Below, piece after piece: positions 24,065 through 32,490 of a stretch of 64,000 nt of DNA. The position numbers and the translations under genes are program-made. The number at the start of each line of letters is the position of its first letter. Position 1 is the first letter of the stretch. The notes under the pieces are model-generated. The model worked only from the letters and a program-made list of their open reading frames with translations, had not been told where the DNA came from and ran no database searches. Where the stretch lies: contig DATGFS010000032.1 in the NCBI GenBank assembly GCA_035308905.1, positions 1-64,000 of the forward strand, given 5' to 3'. This DNA comes from a bacterium (GTDB lineage: Bacteria > Sysuimicrobiota > Sysuimicrobiia > Sysuimicrobiales > Segetimicrobiaceae).

Positions 24065-26380
24065 GTGACATCCGCACTGCGTCCGCACAGCTCCCATTGG
24101 GGCGTCTTTACCGCGGAGGTCCGCGACGGCGACCGCGTGACGGTCCATCCGCATCCGCTGGACCCTGATCCGTCGCCGCTGCTTGCGAATATCCCCGGCG
24201 GCGTGCGGCACCGGACGCGCGTGGCGCAGCCGATGATCCGGGCGGGGTGGTTGGATCACGGCCCCGGGCCGGCGGACGGCCGCGGCGCGGAGCCGTTCGT
24301 CCCCGTCGGTTGGCCCGCGGCAATTCGATTGCTCGCGGACGAGCTCAAGCGCGTAATCGGTCAATACGGCCCGCAGGCCATTTATGGAGGATCTTACGGC
24401 TGGGGCAGCGCCGGGCGATTCCATCACGCCCAAAGCCAAGTCCATCGCTTTCTCAATTGTCTCGGCGGCTACACCCGCTCGGTTCAGACGTACAGCCTCG
24501 GCGCGTCGCGCGTCATCCTGCCCCACGTCATCGGCACGCACGACGAACTGCTCCACTCGGCGACGGCCTGGCCGGTCATCACGGCCAACACGCAGCTGGT
24601 CGTCTGCTTCGGCGGGATTCCCCTGAAGAACGCGGCGGTCAACTCCGGCGGGGTGACGCGGCACACCGTGCGCGGCCATTTGCGAGAGGCCGCCCGGCGG
24701 CAGGTGCGATTCGTGCAGTTCAGCCCGTTGAAGGATGACCTTCCGGAGTTTCTCGAGGCCGAATGGCAGCCGCTGGTGCCCGGCACCGACGTGGCCGTCA
24801 TGCTGGCGCTCGCGCACGTGCTCGTCACGGAGCGATTGCACGATCGGGACTTTCTGGCCAAGTACTGCGTCGGGTTCGAGCGATTCGAACGCTATCTCCT
24901 CGGGCTCGACGACGGCCGGCCGAAGAGCCCCGAGTGGGCCGAGTCGCTGGCGCAGGTGCCGGCGGATACGCTGCGCGCGCTCGCCCGGCGGATGGCGGCG
25001 TGCCGCACGTTGGTGACGGTGAGCTGGTCGCTCCAGCGCGCCGATCACGGCGAGCAGGTGCCGTGGATGGGCGTCGTGCTTGCGGCCATGCTCGGACAGA
25101 TCGGGCTGCCGGGCGGCGGGTTCGGCTTCGGGTACGGCTCGGTGCAGGCCGTGGGGTCGCCGCGCTCGGCGCCGGTGCCGACGCTCCCGCAGGGCTCGAA
25201 CCCCGTCGAGACGTTCATCCCCGTGGCGCGAATTTCGGATATGCTGCTGCAACCGGGCGAGGAGTACGATTACGACGGGCGGCGCCTCCGGTACCCCCGG
25301 ATCCACCTTGTCTACTGGTGCGGGGGCAACCCGTTTCACCATCATCAGAACCTCGGACGGCTCCGCCGCGCGTTTCAGCGTCCGGACACGATTGTGGTGC
25401 ACGAGGCATTCTGGACGGCCACAGCGCGCCATGCCGACATCGTCCTTCCGTCCACCATCACGCTCGAGCGCGACGACATCGCCGCCTCGCCCAACGACGG
25501 CTACCTGATCGCGATGCACCAGGCGGTGCCGCCGTACGCGGCCTCGCGAAACGACTACGATATTTTCGCCGAGCTCTCGTCGAGGCTCGGGGCCGGTGAC
25601 CCGTTTTCCGAGGGACGCACGGGAGCGGAGTGGATCCGGCATCTCTACGAGGAGTGGCGGGAGTCCGCCGCGGGAGTCGCGGCCCAGGCGCCGCCGTTCG
25701 ACGAGTTTTGGCGCGCCGGCAGCGTCGAGCTGCCGGTCGGCCCGGACGACGCGGTGCTCTTTTCGGCGTTCCGGCAGGATCCCATCCGCGCGCCGCTCGC
25801 CACCCCGAGCGGCCGGATCGAGATCTTTTCAGCCAGAGTCCACAGTTTCGGCTACCAGGACTGCCCCGGTCATCCGGCATGGCTCGAGCCCGCCGAATGG
25901 CTGGGCTCTCCGCTCGCCCGCCGGTTCCCGCTCGTCCTCATTGCCAACAACCCGAGGACCCGGCTGCACAGCCAGTTGGATATCGGGGAGTTCAGTCAGG
26001 GGGCGAAGATCAAGGGGAGGGAGCCGATTCGTCTCCACCCCGAGGACGCCGCCGTCCGCGGAATCTCGGACGGCGACGTCGTGCGCGTGCACAACGAACG
26101 CGGAAGCTGCCTGGCGGGCGCCGTCATCAGCCGCGAGATTCGACGGGGCGTGGCGCAGCTCTCCACCGGCGCCTGGTACGATCCGCTCGACCCTCGAGCC
26201 TCCGCGCCGATGTGCGTCCACGGGAACCCGAACGCCCTGACGTTCGACAAAGGCACGTCCCGGCTCGCGCAGGGATGCAGCGGTCAGCAGTGTCTGGTAG
26301 AAATCGAGCGGTGGGAGGGCGCGCTTCCGCCGGTCACCGTGCTCGACCCGCCCGCGATGGAACGCAGGCACGGCCTCTGA
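24065..26380 (+). CDS. cytoplasmic molybdopterin oxidoreductase, BisC/TorA-type (DMSO reductase family)
   Basis: A 771-residue protein starting SALRPHSSHWGVFTAEV, the typical HWG start of biotin-sulfoxide and TMAO reductases. AIYGGSYGWGSAGRFHHAQ and QTYSLGASRVILPHVIG are pterin-binding segments; the Ser in the latter aligns with the Mo-ligating Ser of DMSO reductase. The C-terminal molydop_binding domain (SQLDIGEFSQGAKIKGREPI) is complete. There is no Tat signal and no N-terminal 4Fe-4S cluster, so it is a soluble reductase or hydroxylase of unknown substrate. GGAGGACCTC precedes GTG 24065. Confidence 0.88.
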   Translation: MTSALRPHSSHWGVFTAEVRDGDRVTVHPHPLDPDPSPLLANIPGGVRHRTRVAQPMIRAGWLDHGPGPADGRGAEPFVPVGWPAAIRLLADELKRVIGQYGPQAIYGGSYGWGSAGRFHHAQSQVHRFLNCLGGYTRSVQTYSLGASRVILPHVIGTHDELLHSATAWPVITANTQLVVCFGGIPLKNAAVNSGGVTRHTVRGHLREAARRQVRFVQFSPLKDDLPEFLEAEWQPLVPGTDVAVMLALAHVLVTERLHDRDFLAKYCVGFERFERYLLGLDDGRPKSPEWAESLAQVPADTLRALARRMAACRTLVTVSWSLQRADHGEQVPWMGVVLAAMLGQIGLPGGGFGFGYGSVQAVGSPRSAPVPTLPQGSNPVETFIPVARISDMLLQPGEEYDYDGRRLRYPRIHLVYWCGGNPFHHHQNLGRLRRAFQRPDTIVVHEAFWTATARHADIVLPSTITLERDDIAASPNDGYLIAMHQAVPPYAASRNDYDIFAELSSRLGAGDPFSEGRTGAEWIRHLYEEWRESAAGVAAQAPPFDEFWRAGSVELPVGPDDAVLFSAFRQDPIRAPLATPSGRIEIFSARVHSFGYQDCPGHPAWLEPAEWLGSPLARRFPLVLIANNPRTRLHSQLDIGEFSQGAKIKGREPIRLHPEDAAVRGISDGDVVRVHNERGSCLAGAVISREIRRGVAQLSTGAWYDPLDPRASAPMCVHGNPNALTFDKGTSRLAQGCSGQQCLVEIERWEGALPPVTVLDPPAMERRHGL

Positions 26381-26401
26381 GGCGCCGGGGTCGTACGTGG
26401 G

Positions 26402-26839
26402 TTATGCCAGGAAGCGCCGCCGCAGCTGCGGTGTCGGCACGCGGCAGGTTTCGGACTTCCCGAACCACTTGTACCGGTGCCGCGCGACCCAATGGTACAC
26501 CGCGTCCCGCACAGGCCGGGGAATGATCCGGAGAAGCGCGAAATACCGCCACGGACTCCCGAGGCGCCTGTAAATCTCAAGGATGGCCGTCGAATCCGTA
26601 TACGCCCGGCCGTCCGCCACGAGGATGATTCCGGCAAGATCCCGGCCGGTCCAGCGCAGCGTGTCCAGCACCGCCCGTCCTCCGGCCGATTGCTGCGCTC
26701 CGAAAGAAAACGTCTCAGACCGATCGTGGTCGATGACGAAGTTCACCCAGGCGTTGCAGAGATTGCACACGCCGTCAAAGAGGATCACCGCGCCGGGCTG
26801 GGGTGACGCGCTCATTCGGTCGGGCACCGAGATAGACAT
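26402..26839 (-). CDS. DCC-family thiol-disulfide oxidoreductase (DUF393)
   Basis: The 145-residue protein holds the family signature ILFDGVCNLCNAWVNFVIDH (DGxCxxC), followed by a thioredoxin-like helix-strand layout and the C-terminal region with RIIPRPVRDAVYHWVARHRY. DCC proteins are thought to be thiol-redox proteins acting in the cytoplasm or at the membrane. It is convergent with the molybdoenzyme gene, 21 bp apart. Confidence 0.85.
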   Translation of the reverse strand: MSISVPDRMSASPQPGAVILFDGVCNLCNAWVNFVIDHDRSETFSFGAQQSAGGRAVLDTLRWTGRDLAGIILVADGRAYTDSTAILEIYRRLGSPWRYFALLRIIPRPVRDAVYHWVARHRYKWFGKSETCRVPTPQLRRRFLA

Positions 26840-26952
26840 TCACTACGGGCAACCGCCATCAGCCGGCGCGTATTCCCATGGAGCGGAGGTGCGGCATCGG
26901 GAGACTGCGAAATACCCGGCACGCCGTTACCGTCAGGATTGGGAGGAAGTGC

Positions 26953-27786
26953 ATGCGGGGAGTATCGCTCCCTCTCGCCATCAGCATCGTCGTCGCGCTA
27001 TCCGCGCCGCCGCTTGGCGTCTTCGCGCAATCGTCGGTGACATATACCGTGCCGGTCAACACCGCGGTCCCGGCCGTGACGTTCTCGATTCAGGGTGTCT
27101 ATTGGCTGTCGTCGTCGGAATTTTACTCCGCGCCGGGCGGCGGCACGCTGGAGACGTGGACGTCGCAAATGTACGGAATTGATTTTCGAGCCGACGCACG
27201 ATCGCACTGGGGATTTCATTTCAACGGGGTCACCGGCAGCGAGGGAAATTGGGCGTTTACCGGCGCTGCCCCGGTGGGCTTGTCGCTCAACGGGACCGAC
27301 ACCATCTGGAGCGCCGACGTGTCATACTCGGTGCAGCGCCCCCTCCCGGAGAACCCCGAGCTACCGGTGACGTTCCGAGCATTCGCCGGTTACAGCGAGG
27401 CGAAGGGAAGCCTGTACTCTGGGAATCTCTCCGGTCTCGGAGCCGCCGCGCTGACCACGGACAGCACCGGCGGGCGCGTGGGTTTTGACTTTTCATATCC
27501 GTTCCAGTCGGGATGGTGGCTCAACGCCGGGGTCGCCTATGCGCCATCGGTCAGCACGAGGCTATCCGGGTCGGTCGGCGGCGGCGCGCAGTCGGTGACG
27601 GCCACCGGCACGGGCTGGGACGCGCAGGCCAGCCTGCGCTACACGGCGGCCGCCCATTGGAATGTCGAGGTCGGCTACCGGTTCGTTCAGGAGATTCAAA
27701 GCGCTCTCAGCATCTCCGGCGTGGCGGTCTGTCCGTGCCACACCCAGTGGGAGGGGCCGTTCATCGCAATCGGCGCGAACTTCTGA
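26953..27786 (+). CDS. outer-membrane beta-barrel-like exported protein
   Basis: The 277-residue product has a Sec signal (residues 1-25, ending VFA-QS) and then alternating amphipathic strands typical of small barrels: MYGIDFRADARSHWGFHFNG, TIWSADVSYSVQRPL, VTFRAFAGYSEAKGSLYSG, WDAQASLRYTAAAHWNVEVG, and a final strand ending in Phe (FIAIGANF). The terminal aromatic residue fits the BAM signal. This is the best sign that the organism has an outer membrane. GGGAGGAAG precedes the ATG. Confidence 0.7.
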   Translation: MRGVSLPLAISIVVALSAPPLGVFAQSSVTYTVPVNTAVPAVTFSIQGVYWLSSSEFYSAPGGGTLETWTSQMYGIDFRADARSHWGFHFNGVTGSEGNWAFTGAAPVGLSLNGTDTIWSADVSYSVQRPLPENPELPVTFRAFAGYSEAKGSLYSGNLSGLGAAALTTDSTGGRVGFDFSYPFQSGWWLNAGVAYAPSVSTRLSGSVGGGAQSVTATGTGWDAQASLRYTAAAHWNVEVGYRFVQEIQSALSISGVAVCPCHTQWEGPFIAIGANF

Positions 27787-27879
27787 CGCCTGGCCGGGCG
27801 TCTTTCTCGAATTCCGTGCCTTCCTCGTAACCCGGTACTTCGGGACACAACTACGGCAGGGGACGGAGGCGTACCGGTC

Positions 27880-28668
27880 ATGTCCACGATTTCCGTAAAC
27901 GGGACGACCCTTTATTACGACGCGGCGGGGCACGGCCTCCCCATCGTCTTCATTCATGGGATGTGCGGGAATGCCGATGTCTGGGCCGATCAGGTGGCCC
28001 GCCTCTCGCCGCGTTTTCGCTGCGTCACTTACGATCGGCGCGGACATACACGGAGCGCGCTCGGCCACATCGCCGCGCGGACGGTCGAGCTGCACGCCGA
28101 CGATACGGCCGCGCTGATCCAAGGATTAGCCCTGGCGCCGTGCCTCCTCGTCGGCTCGAGCGGCGGTGCCCGGGTTGGCCTCGATGTCGTGCGCCGGTAT
28201 CCGGAATTGCTCCGCGGCGCGGTGCTCTCCGAGCCCCCGGTTCTGGCACTGGATCCCGAGGGCGCCAAGGCGTTCATGAACGAGATCAAGCCGAACATCG
28301 AGCGCGCCGTCGCCGCGGGAGGCGCCGCGGCCGCCGTTGACGCGTTCTTCGAGGTCGTGTGCCCGGGCCTTTGGCGTACGCTACCGGAGGCGGCTCGCGA
28401 CCGCTACCGCGCCAATCAGATCGAGCTGTTCGGCGACCTTCAGATGCCTCCATATAAAGTCTCCAGGGAGGACCTGGCCCGTATTCAGTGCCCGTGCCTC
28501 GTCGTCAGCGGGAGTGAAAGTCATCCGGCGCTTCGGCGGGTTGCGCAGATCGTCACCGACGCCATCCCCGGCTGCCGCTCGGTCGAGCTCACCGGGTCGG
28601 GGCACGTCACCTACTACGAACGCCCCGCCGAGTTCGCGGCCGCGGTGCGGGCATTTGCCGATCGTTGA
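27880..28668 (+). CDS. alpha/beta-fold hydrolase
   Basis: A 262-residue hydrolase with oxyanion motif HGMCG (26-30), nucleophile elbow VGSSGGAR (Ser94) and catalytic His242 in GSGHVTYYE. The acid after strand 6 is probably the Glu in SGSESHP rather than Asp. The substrate cannot be read; ester, amide and formyl-amide hydrolases share this layout, the last including N-formylmaleamate deformylase. The chimeric remnant at 28695 follows closely. Confidence 0.85.
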   Translation: MSTISVNGTTLYYDAAGHGLPIVFIHGMCGNADVWADQVARLSPRFRCVTYDRRGHTRSALGHIAARTVELHADDTAALIQGLALAPCLLVGSSGGARVGLDVVRRYPELLRGAVLSEPPVLALDPEGAKAFMNEIKPNIERAVAAGGAAAAVDAFFEVVCPGLWRTLPEAARDRYRANQIELFGDLQMPPYKVSREDLARIQCPCLVVSGSESHPALRRVAQIVTDAIPGCRSVELTGSGHVTYYERPAEFAAAVRAFADR

Positions 28669-28694
28669 CGGGAGGAAGACGAAGAGTGGCTCGG

Positions 28695-29030
28695 ATGAGC
28701 GGCAAGCAGGCGCTGCTGGAGCAGCTGGTGGCGGATGGGGTTCGCTATATCTTCGGCTCGATCGCCGCAACCGACGAGGCCGCTCAGCGCCAGCGCCAGG
28801 AATCGGTGCCGGGTGGGCGACCGACGGGACGGGCGAACGACGGGGAGCGGGAATTCCTGTTGGTCGGGTCGCCGGACACGATCGTGCGCCAGCTGCGGCG
28901 CTACGACGGTGTCGGCGTGACCGAGTTCAACATCGCCTTCTACCACCGCGACGTCGCGACGGCGCTCACCCAGATCCGGATGTTTGCGAAGGAGGTGCTC
29001 CCGGCGTTTCGACCCAGCGGCGCCGAGTGA
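28695..29030 (+). pseudogene. chimeric remnant: TPP-enzyme start fused to LLM-monooxygenase tail
   Basis: The first 22 residues (MSGKQALLEQLVADGVRYIFG) are the start of a thiamine-diphosphate enzyme, where FGNPGTTE would follow. Instead about 30 unrelated residues lead into FLLVGSPDTIVRQLRRYDGV, then FNIAFYHRDVATALTQIRMF and KEVLPAF, the C-terminal end of a luciferase-like flavin monooxygenase. Neither part could fold alone. An internal deletion joining two adjacent genes is the simplest origin. The frame is open (111 residues) with a ribosome site (GGAGG) upstream, so it may still be translated. Confidence 0.6.
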
Positions 29031-29075
29031 GGCCGGCGTGCCGCTACGTTGCGCTGATTGCAGTGGGACTGCGCA

Positions 29076-29762
29076 TCACTCGCAGCAGCCGCACGCGCTC
29101 TCCCCCGCGAGCGCTTCGCGGCCCTCGCGAACGATGAAGTAGACGATGCCGAGCGCGGCAACGGGGTCGGCCCACCACCATCCGAACGCCGCGCGCAGCA
29201 CGAGACCGGCGAGCAGCGTCGCCGCCATATACACGCAGACCACGCCGCAGGCCGCGTCGCCGCGCAGCGCCGGGCTGTTGATCGCCGCCGCGATCCGCCG
29301 CTTCGTCCGGACGAGCGCCGGCATGACCAGCAGGGCGGCGGCGGCCAGCGCAATTCCGGGCAGCGAGCGTTCCGGGACCGCGCGCGTCCACAAGTCGTAC
29401 CCTGATTGGAGCACCACGTAGACAGCCAGCAGCAGCAGGCTGGCGCCGACGACGCGCGAGGCCTGACGCTCCGCGCGTTCGATCAGGGCCGGAGGGGCCG
29501 CGCCCGCGTCCTCGAGCCGAAGCCGCCACAGCAGCGTGCCCGCGGACACCAGCTCGATGACGCTGTCGACGCCGAATGCGATCAGCGCGATGCTGCCGGC
29601 GGCAATCCCCGCGCCGATGCTCACGGCCGCCTCGACCACCATCCAGCCGATGGTCAGCCATTCGACCCGGATCCCGCTCCGAATTGCCGCGACTTCGGTG
29701 TTCACGCCTGCCCCCTCATCAGCCGGTCTCCTCCGCGAGACCTCCGCGATCGCTGCTTCCAT
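29076..29762 (-). CDS. cation-diffusion-facilitator-like transporter
   Basis: About 228 residues with six membrane helices. The second helix holds FGVDSVIELVSAGTLLWRL, which corresponds to the metal-binding Asp region (SxxDSxxxxxS) of CDF proteins, and the fifth has GWWWADPVAALGIVYF with its Asp. The protein lacks the long cytoplasmic domain and ends GESACGCCE, a Cys-rich tail that could bind a thiophilic metal. ATG 29762 is given; GTG 29705 has a better ribosome site (GAGGGGG). Direct repeats lie just upstream. Confidence 0.75.
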   Translation of the reverse strand: MEAAIAEVSRRRPADEGAGVNTEVAAIRSGIRVEWLTIGWMVVEAAVSIGAGIAAGSIALIAFGVDSVIELVSAGTLLWRLRLEDAGAAPPALIERAERQASRVVGASLLLLAVYVVLQSGYDLWTRAVPERSLPGIALAAAALLVMPALVRTKRRIAAAINSPALRGDAACGVVCVYMAATLLAGLVLRAAFGWWWADPVAALGIVYFIVREGREALAGESACGCCE

Positions 29763-29765
29763 TTC

Positions 29766-29788
29766 AAGGATACCCGTTAAGGATACCC
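29766..29788. promoter_or_regulatory. tandem AAGGATACCC repeats upstream of the cation transporter
   Basis: AAGGATACCC occurs at 29766-29775 and 29779-29788 with a 3-base gap. The pair is placed just 5' of the transporter start on the minus strand, as expected for a regulator or promoter element. The nearest regulator of unknown target is far away. Confidence 0.4.
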
Positions 29789-30093
29789 TCATGGGTTTGG
29801 CCTGTCTATGACGCTCTCGCCAACCCCCACTCATGTTGGAGGCCGCTCTGCGATCCTGAAACAAGAGGATCGGCGATTTTCCCCTCCGAACACTTCCTGA
29901 CCGTAGTCCACGGACGTTTCGCCGCGACCGCACATCCTGCCAACCGCGGCCACCGTCACAACGCTGTACGGAGTCGGGAGCCTATGACGCCGCAGTCTCG
30001 CGTTTCTGGGGCGGACCTCACGCGTCTGCTCCCGCTATCGTCCCGCGAGCTGCGCGCCGCTGGGGCGGCGGCCGGGTCCCGCGCCGCGCGCTG
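29789..30093. other. 305-bp spacer before the molybdenum hydroxylase operon
   Basis: This spacer must hold the promoter of the operon. A 36-codon frame (29984-30094, basic and Ala-rich) ends with TGA overlapping the ATG of the first large subunit, but it has no ribosome site. No clear -35/-10 pair or long dyad is recognised. Confidence 0.4.
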
Positions 30094-32487
30094 ATGGCCG
30101 CCCCGACGATCTCGTCCCCAGCCTACGCCGCCGTCGGCACGCGCCGGCCGCGGATCGACGCGGCCGCTTTTGCGCGGGGCGCCGCCCGGTACGCTACGGA
30201 CATGGCGGTGCCGGGCATGCTGCACTGCCGGCTGCTCTACGCGCAGCAGGCGCCGGCGCGGATCACCCGCGTCGACGTCGAGGCTGCCCGGCGCCTGCCG
30301 GGAGTGGAGGCGGTGGTCACGGCCGCCGACGCGCCGGCGATGCCGGCGACGGGCATGAGCATCGCCGCGCGTCATCTGTTCGCGCGCGACGACGTGCGAA
30401 CCGTCGCGGACGTGATCGCGGCGGTCGCCGCGGTCGACGACGAGACCGGGCGCCGCGCCGTCGAGTTGATCGAGGTCGAGTACGAAGATCTGCCCGGCGC
30501 CCACACGCTCGACGCGGCGTGCGACCCCTCGGCCCCGCTCGTCCATCCCGGCAAGGCCGAGTACGCCGGCGCGCAGTGGCTCAAGCGCTACCGGGTCGCG
30601 GAGCCGGGCAACGTCGCCACCCACTTCCGGCTCCGGAAGGGCGACGCCGCCGCCGCGCGGGCGCGCGCGCCCGTCGTGGTGGAGGGCCGGTTCCAGACGC
30701 AGCGCATGGAGCATTTTTCGATGGAGCCCCACGCCGCCGTCGTGAACTACGACCCCGCCACGCAGCGCGTCACGCTGTGGGCGTCGACCGGCAAGCCGTT
30801 CCGGACGATCATCCAGATGGGCGAACTGCTGCGCCTGCCGATGAACCGGGTCAACGCGGTGTACGTGCCGACCGGCGGCGACTTCGGCGGCAAAGGCGAG
30901 GTCACGATCGAGCCGTACTGCGCCGTCCTCTCGATGAAGACCGGCCGGCCGGTGAAGGGCGTGTACACGCGGGAGGAAGAGTTTTTCGCCGCGACCTGCA
31001 AGACGCCGTTCGACATCCGGATGGCCCTCGGGACGGACCGGGACGGACTCCTGCTCTTCAGCGAGGGCGACCTGCGGCTCGACACCGGCGCCTACAACTC
31101 GATGTCGGCGATGGTCTCCGCGTTCGCGTCGATCTTGTTCGAAGGTCCCTACGTCGTTCCGAACGTGTCCGTGGACGCGCGGTGCGTCTTCACGCACAAC
31201 GTGATGAGCGGGTCGTTTCGGGGGTTCGGCAGCCCGCAGGTCGCGTTCGCGCGCGAAGGGCTGCTCGACGAGGCCGCCGCGCGCCTCGGCCTCGACCCGA
31301 TGGAGCTCCGCCTCCGGAACGCCTGGCAGACCGGCGCGGTCACGGTGACCGGGCAGATCCTGCACGCCGCGCGCCACAGCGTGACCGTCCGCGACACGAT
31401 CGCGGCCGCCGCCGCCGCCGCCGGCTGGAAGGCGCGGCGGGCGGCCCGCGAGACCCCGGCGGTGCGTGAGGCCGCGGGCCCGCGAATCCGGCGGGGGATC
31501 GGGATGGCCACGGCGCACCACGCCCTCGGCGGCCCCGCGGTCATCGGCACGGACACGGCGACCGCCTTCGTCAAGGCAAATCCCGACGGGAGCGTGACGC
31601 TGCTGACCGGCGCGGCCGACGTCGGGCAGGGCATCGACACCGCGCTGAGCCAGCTCGTGGGCGAGGAGCTGCGGCTGCCGGCGGACCGCATCGCCATCGC
31701 GATGAAGGTCACCGACGGCGTGCCCGACGACCAGGGCGCCTCGGCCAGCCGTACCATGTACTCGGTCGGCAACGCGACGCGCGCCGCGGCGGTCAACCTC
31801 AAAGAGAAGCTGCTCGCGATCGCCGCGGAGATGCTGGAAGCGGACCGCCAGGATCTGGAATGGGGCCAGGCCGCGGTCACGGTCCGCGGGACGCCGGCGC
31901 GCGCGCTCACAATGACGGACGTCGTCCACTACTCGATGCGCCGCCGCGGCGAGCAGCCGATCGGGACGGGGGTGCACCACGGCCACGGGGTGCCGCTCGA
32001 CGAACGCGGCCAGGGCGAAGTGCAGAGCTTCGAGTATTCGACGCAGATCGCCGAAGTCGAAGTCGATTGCGACACCGGCGTGGTGCGGGTGCTGCGGCTC
32101 GTCAATGCCCAGGAGGTCGGCCGGGCCATCAACCCGCTCATCGTTGAAGGCCAGATCGAGGGCGGCATGGTGATGGGGCTCGGGTTCGCGCTCCTGGAAG
32201 AGGTCGTCTGCCGCGACGGGCAGGTGCTGAATCCCTACGCGTTCGACTACCGGGTGCCGCGCGCGGAAGACATGCCCGAGATCACGACGGTGCTTTTGGA
32301 GCACCGCGATCCGATCGGCCCCTACGGCGCGAAGGGCTGCGGGGAGATCTGCATGGATCCGACGGCCGCGGCAATCGCGAACGCGGTGGCCGACGCGATC
32401 GGGGCGCGGGTGATGTCGCTCCCGATCACGCCGGAGAAGGTGCTGCGGGCGATCCGCGAGCGTGTGCCGGACGGCCGGGCGGAGTAG
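30094..32487 (+). CDS. molybdenum hydroxylase large subunit (xanthine dehydrogenase family), copy 1
   Basis: The 797-residue subunit carries the Mo-cofactor site of the xanthine oxidase family: GGDFGGKGE (about residue 263), SGSFRGFGSPQVAF (about 372, the FRGFG loop with substrate Arg), GAADVGQGIDTALSQ (about 510, with the Gln that contacts Mo) and GAKGCGEICM (about 749, with the catalytic Glu). It should hydroxylate an N-heterocycle or aldehyde with water, passing electrons to the 2Fe-2S and FAD subunits encoded downstream. It is closely similar to the subunit at 36301. Confidence 0.9.
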   Translation: MAAPTISSPAYAAVGTRRPRIDAAAFARGAARYATDMAVPGMLHCRLLYAQQAPARITRVDVEAARRLPGVEAVVTAADAPAMPATGMSIAARHLFARDDVRTVADVIAAVAAVDDETGRRAVELIEVEYEDLPGAHTLDAACDPSAPLVHPGKAEYAGAQWLKRYRVAEPGNVATHFRLRKGDAAAARARAPVVVEGRFQTQRMEHFSMEPHAAVVNYDPATQRVTLWASTGKPFRTIIQMGELLRLPMNRVNAVYVPTGGDFGGKGEVTIEPYCAVLSMKTGRPVKGVYTREEEFFAATCKTPFDIRMALGTDRDGLLLFSEGDLRLDTGAYNSMSAMVSAFASILFEGPYVVPNVSVDARCVFTHNVMSGSFRGFGSPQVAFAREGLLDEAAARLGLDPMELRLRNAWQTGAVTVTGQILHAARHSVTVRDTIAAAAAAAGWKARRAARETPAVREAAGPRIRRGIGMATAHHALGGPAVIGTDTATAFVKANPDGSVTLLTGAADVGQGIDTALSQLVGEELRLPADRIAIAMKVTDGVPDDQGASASRTMYSVGNATRAAAVNLKEKLLAIAAEMLEADRQDLEWGQAAVTVRGTPARALTMTDVVHYSMRRRGEQPIGTGVHHGHGVPLDERGQGEVQSFEYSTQIAEVEVDCDTGVVRVLRLVNAQEVGRAINPLIVEGQIEGGMVMGLGFALLEEVVCRDGQVLNPYAFDYRVPRAEDMPEITTVLLEHRDPIGPYGAKGCGEICMDPTAAAIANAVADAIGARVMSLPITPEKVLRAIRERVPDGRAE

Positions 32488-32490
32488 GGG

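Noticed and set aside
24002-25642. 546-codon open frame on the minus strand
   Set aside because: Antisense to the BisC-type enzyme, whose motifs on the plus strand are unmistakable.
29984-30094. 36-codon ORF overlapping the start of the first Mo large subunit
   Set aside because: It has no ribosome site, is basic and Ala-rich, and its overlap with the ATG may be chance in GC-rich DNA.
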